Assembly: GCA_034769895.1 (NCBI GenBank)
Contig: CM068370.1
Coordinates: 47,544,344-47,608,343 of the forward strand
DNA length: 64,000 nucleotides
From: Magicicada septendecula
Taxonomy: Eukaryota; Arthropoda; Insecta; Hemiptera; Cicadidae
Reading direction: 5' to 3'
Below, one piece after another: positions 61,211 through 64,000 of this stretch. The position numbers and the translations under genes are program-made. Within the stretch, counting starts at the first letter, position 1; every line of letters begins with the position of its first letter. Under the pieces are notes generated by a model. That model was not told where the DNA came from. It did not search any database and was given only the letters and a program-made list of their open reading frames with translations.

Positions 61211-61409
61211 AATTTATATAATATAATTATATAAATATAGGCCTACTTAGGAGAACAGAATGGTTGTTTGGAATGTGTATTTACGTATGTACGTAAATTA
61301 GACGTAGGAGGTTATGTTTAATATGGGTGAGTAGAATATTTTTCAATAAGTATATGTTACGTATAATAAGATTATATAAAGAAATATATATTACAAATTT
61401 TAAGAAAAA

Positions 61410-62631
61410 ATGGCAGATAATAGTGCTGTCAGCTTATCGGACAGTCAGTTTAGTAGCGATTCGGGAGTTAAAACGAATGATAGTAATGTAGAGAGTCAGT
61501 TGACCGAATTCATAAATAATGAAAGATGTCGAATATCAATCGACACCTATCCAAAATAAAAAAAATGACGATACATATGAAATGTTTAAAGCAATACAAA
61601 CAATGATAGAAAACCAGAGTGTAAAGTTAGACGAACACAAAAACGAGATGCAAGAGTTCAAAAGTAGTATAAATAAGAAGTTCGATGTTCAAAAGAATAG
61701 TTTTGACAGTAAATTCGATGAGCTAACCTACCAAATTAAAGAAATTAATAAACATTTAGAAAGCAATAACGAAACAATAAGAACCAGTTTAAATAAATTA
61801 GAACGGAGTGTTGAGAAGTTGGGTGACAATGTTTTAAGTATAACAAATATTAATAATGATGAAATAATGAAAGATGTAGTATCAAATAGTGAAAATGATA
61901 TTAATGACAATTCTGAGAGTGTAGTGGGGGTGAAGAATAATGGAGAAACAAATGATGAAAATATAATAACAAATAGTACTGATGAAGTTTTAGAATGCGA
62001 TAATGAAATGTTAATGAGTGTTTATGAAGTAGAGAGAGAGTGGAAGAATAATATAGTAGTTGAGTGGGGACAGAGGGCAAATCTTCCCCTTATTGTTTAT
62101 AATGATGATGATGATTTAATGTTGTTTTTTCAGGGCAAGAGACCCTTATTGTTAAATGAAGTAATGTTGTATAATGTTGTACCCTCTGTCCGTAATAATT
62201 GTGAAAGTGTGATGTGGTGCTATGAAGAAAGAGAGTTATGTATTGAGAGTGAAATAGAACTATATAAGTTAGAAAGAAAGTATAATGAATTGAGAAAAAT
62301 ATTAGAAGGGGTGATGATGAATCATGTGAAATACGTACCTGTTGAAAGAGAGACAGAGAATAATTTTGATAATATCTTACCTGACTATAATGACTTACCT
62401 GACGTAGTAGTTGAGGAATACAAAAATGAGAAAACAATTTACCTGACGTTAACAAATAACACTGATACAGACTGGACAATTCTAACTTATGGTAACAAGA
62501 TTTATAGTGGTACAATGGATGAAATAGAGTTGATAGATTATTATGATAGTAATGATTATCATAACTTGTGTGTGGATAATACTGATGAATGTTACAAATA
62601 CACTAGATATATATATGACGATGGAGGATGA
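61410..62631 (+). pseudogene. Element E gag-like protein, one frameshift near the start
   Basis: ATG 61410 (Met-Ala-Asp-Asn) runs about 49 codons to a stop. A second frame from 61519 gives 370 residues, beginning just before STPIQNKKNDD, which matches STPTQ in copy A. So a one-base change near 61510 splits the gene. Residues about 10-110 are coiled coil. The C-terminal domain has LMSVYEVEREW, ANLPLIVYN, LFFQGKRPLLLNE, VPSVRNN, VMWCYEERELC, YKLERKYNELRKIL, WTIL and the terminal YDDGG. Here the region of the frameshift hotspot of C and D is intact with six T. Confidence 0.75.
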
Positions 62632-64000
62632 GCTAAAAGATCAGTGTTGGGACATTTTTAAATATTGTAAATTATCGGTAAGGACCCTGCAGATTTGGAC
62701 ATGAGGTGTGAAACAATTGAACAATGATTGACGTATACTTTGTAAATATAATGTAGGGAATTCATGTGTGTGTATTATGAAATGTTAAGTAAGTAATGTG
62801 TATATGTATTAGAAAATGTTGTGTTAATAATAATAATATTATTAATATTTTGCATTCTAATTAAATAACAAAATAATTATGAAGACAATAATTAATGATT
62901 TGTAGAAGTTTGATGATAATTGAAATATGTTATTTTGATAACCAATTGAAGTAAATAATTAGAGATGTTTCAATATTGTGATTGAATGTTATATGCTTGA
63001 ATTTTTTGTTTGTGAATTTAAATTGTTTGATGAGGTTCTAATTTAATAATAATTAATAAATAAATGAATGTTAAATGGCTTATTTTGTGGAATAACTTAA
63101 TAGTTAAAAATATATGTTAATAATAAATTTTAAGCAATTTTGAAAATCTGATTGCAACACAGGATAAATAAATAATGATGAGAAATAAAAAGAGTTAATG
63201 AAAAATTTTAAATAATAATGTTTATAAATTTTATATAAATTATTTAAAAGAGAATTGTTTGTTTGATGTATGCTAATAATCCAGGTTGATTGCTATTTGT
63301 TTTTTATGTTATGTAATATATTATACTTAGTGTGTGTGGCTGGGAGGTTATCCAAGGGGATAACGTATTAAAATTTACTATATTTTAATTAATAATGATG
63401 ATTTGCTACTCAATAATTTTGTTTGAATTTGAAAAATAGATGCACTAAATACTTCTTATATTGTGTTATTATGTCTTATTATGTTAATTGCATTTAGTAT
63501 GTTAGGAATAAGAATTATAAAAATATGATAATATGTTTTCAATGTGTTTATAGATTTTAAAATAAAATGAAAAATAGTTGTGATAGGTAAAATTTTCAAT
63601 GGGTTGCAAAAGATAGAAGTGGGTGATAGTAATTGTTTGAATAAAATGTTTGAGTCAGTTCAAGTTGAATTTTGTGGGACATAGATCTGTCCAAATTGAA
63701 GTAACAGTTAAAGAAATAGTAGAGATGAAAATAGTGCAATGTTGTTTTGAGTTAATGTATGTCATAGAATTTTGAGAAGTATAAGTGGAGACACAGTAGA
63801 ATTGGAGAATTTATGTAGAGTTTTGAGCGATATATTGTTTATTTTGATGTTATTTTGTTGTAATTGTAGTGAGGTAATGAGATTGAGATTTTTTGGGATG
63901 GCAATTTTGTAGTAGGGGGTAGTGTAGTGTGGGAGTCCGCAACATAAGGGTTGGGACGGGATTTGGTATAGATTTTAGTGGAGACGGGGTTGCCTTAGGT
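62632..64000 (+). other. Element E non-coding interior
   Basis: AT-rich, C-poor plus strand with no coding potential, comparable to 50953-51740 in element D. Confidence 0.6.

Larger units (their letters stand above)
61211..64000 (+). mobile_element. LTR element E, gag-only family, right end outside the window
   Basis: Leader, protein gene (61410-62631) and at least 1.4 kb of C-poor non-coding interior. The leader aligns with that of element A (TAGGCCTACT, then CAGAATGGTTG). The 3' LTR, hairpin and block II would lie beyond 64000. 63890-64000 becomes G-rich, possibly the start of module I, but the shared words were not found. Confidence 0.8.

Noticed and set aside
62090-62515. A 141-residue open frame antisense to the element E protein
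   Set aside because: It is the shadow of the gag-like frame. The conserved domain on the plus strand explains the openness.

Overview
This 64 kb window is eukaryotic, almost certainly insect, and consists nearly entirely of transposable elements. It is AT-rich, has no operons or bacterial genes, and contains spliced exons, Tc1/mariner, hAT, BEL/Pao, Penelope-like and Jockey/RTE-like sequences, long microsatellites and a tandem satellite. The only secure host gene is a fragment of the RNA polymerase I second-largest subunit (POLR1B, minus strand): two exons (16896-16720, then 14213-14011) joined by an intron carrying a TA-flanked MITE. The repeat load suggests a large insect genome, but the species cannot be fixed from the sequence alone.

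Layout. 1-1432: Jockey-like reverse transcriptase remnant. 1433-10686: LTR element A, minus, hit by a 3.1 kb insertion. 10700-24850: a possible orphan exon, solo LTRs, a foldback element, LINE remnants, hAT and Tc1/mariner elements, the POLR1B exons, a (GA)n tract and a GC-rich promoter-like segment. 25504-28818: a hAT element split by a 2.4 kb LTR-like insertion. 29340-31156: LINE RNase H remnant and a second hAT. 31349-47994: a BEL/Pao element opened by LTR element B (31960-37157), LTR element C (38193-41775) and a Penelope-like element (41829-44188), the last holding a mariner. 47995-58400: a satellite-bearing repeat into which LTR element D (48294-54720) jumped. 59183-64000: a duplicated flank, a solo LTR and the 5' half of LTR element E.

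The most interesting content is the family A-E. These are LTR elements with 4-bp target duplications where both ends are visible, LTR ends of the TGTAAY...TTACA type, a primer site resembling tRNA-Lys in three copies, and one protein: a coiled-coil N-terminus plus a conserved domain ending in (F/Y)DD(G/W)G. None carries recognisable protease, reverse transcriptase or integrase, so they look non-autonomous. Upstream of the 3' LTR they carry non-coding sequence conserved between copies. This includes a 40-nt hairpin with a constant 8 bp / 2x2 loop / 8 bp / TTCG architecture whose inner stem shows compensatory changes between copies. I did not recognise this family. A database search is needed before calling it new.

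All element genes seen are broken by frameshifts, stops or insertions. The nested insertions and clean target duplications give a relative order of events: BEL before B, C and the Penelope-like element; the Penelope-like element before its mariner; the satellite before D; the hAT before its LTR-like insertion.
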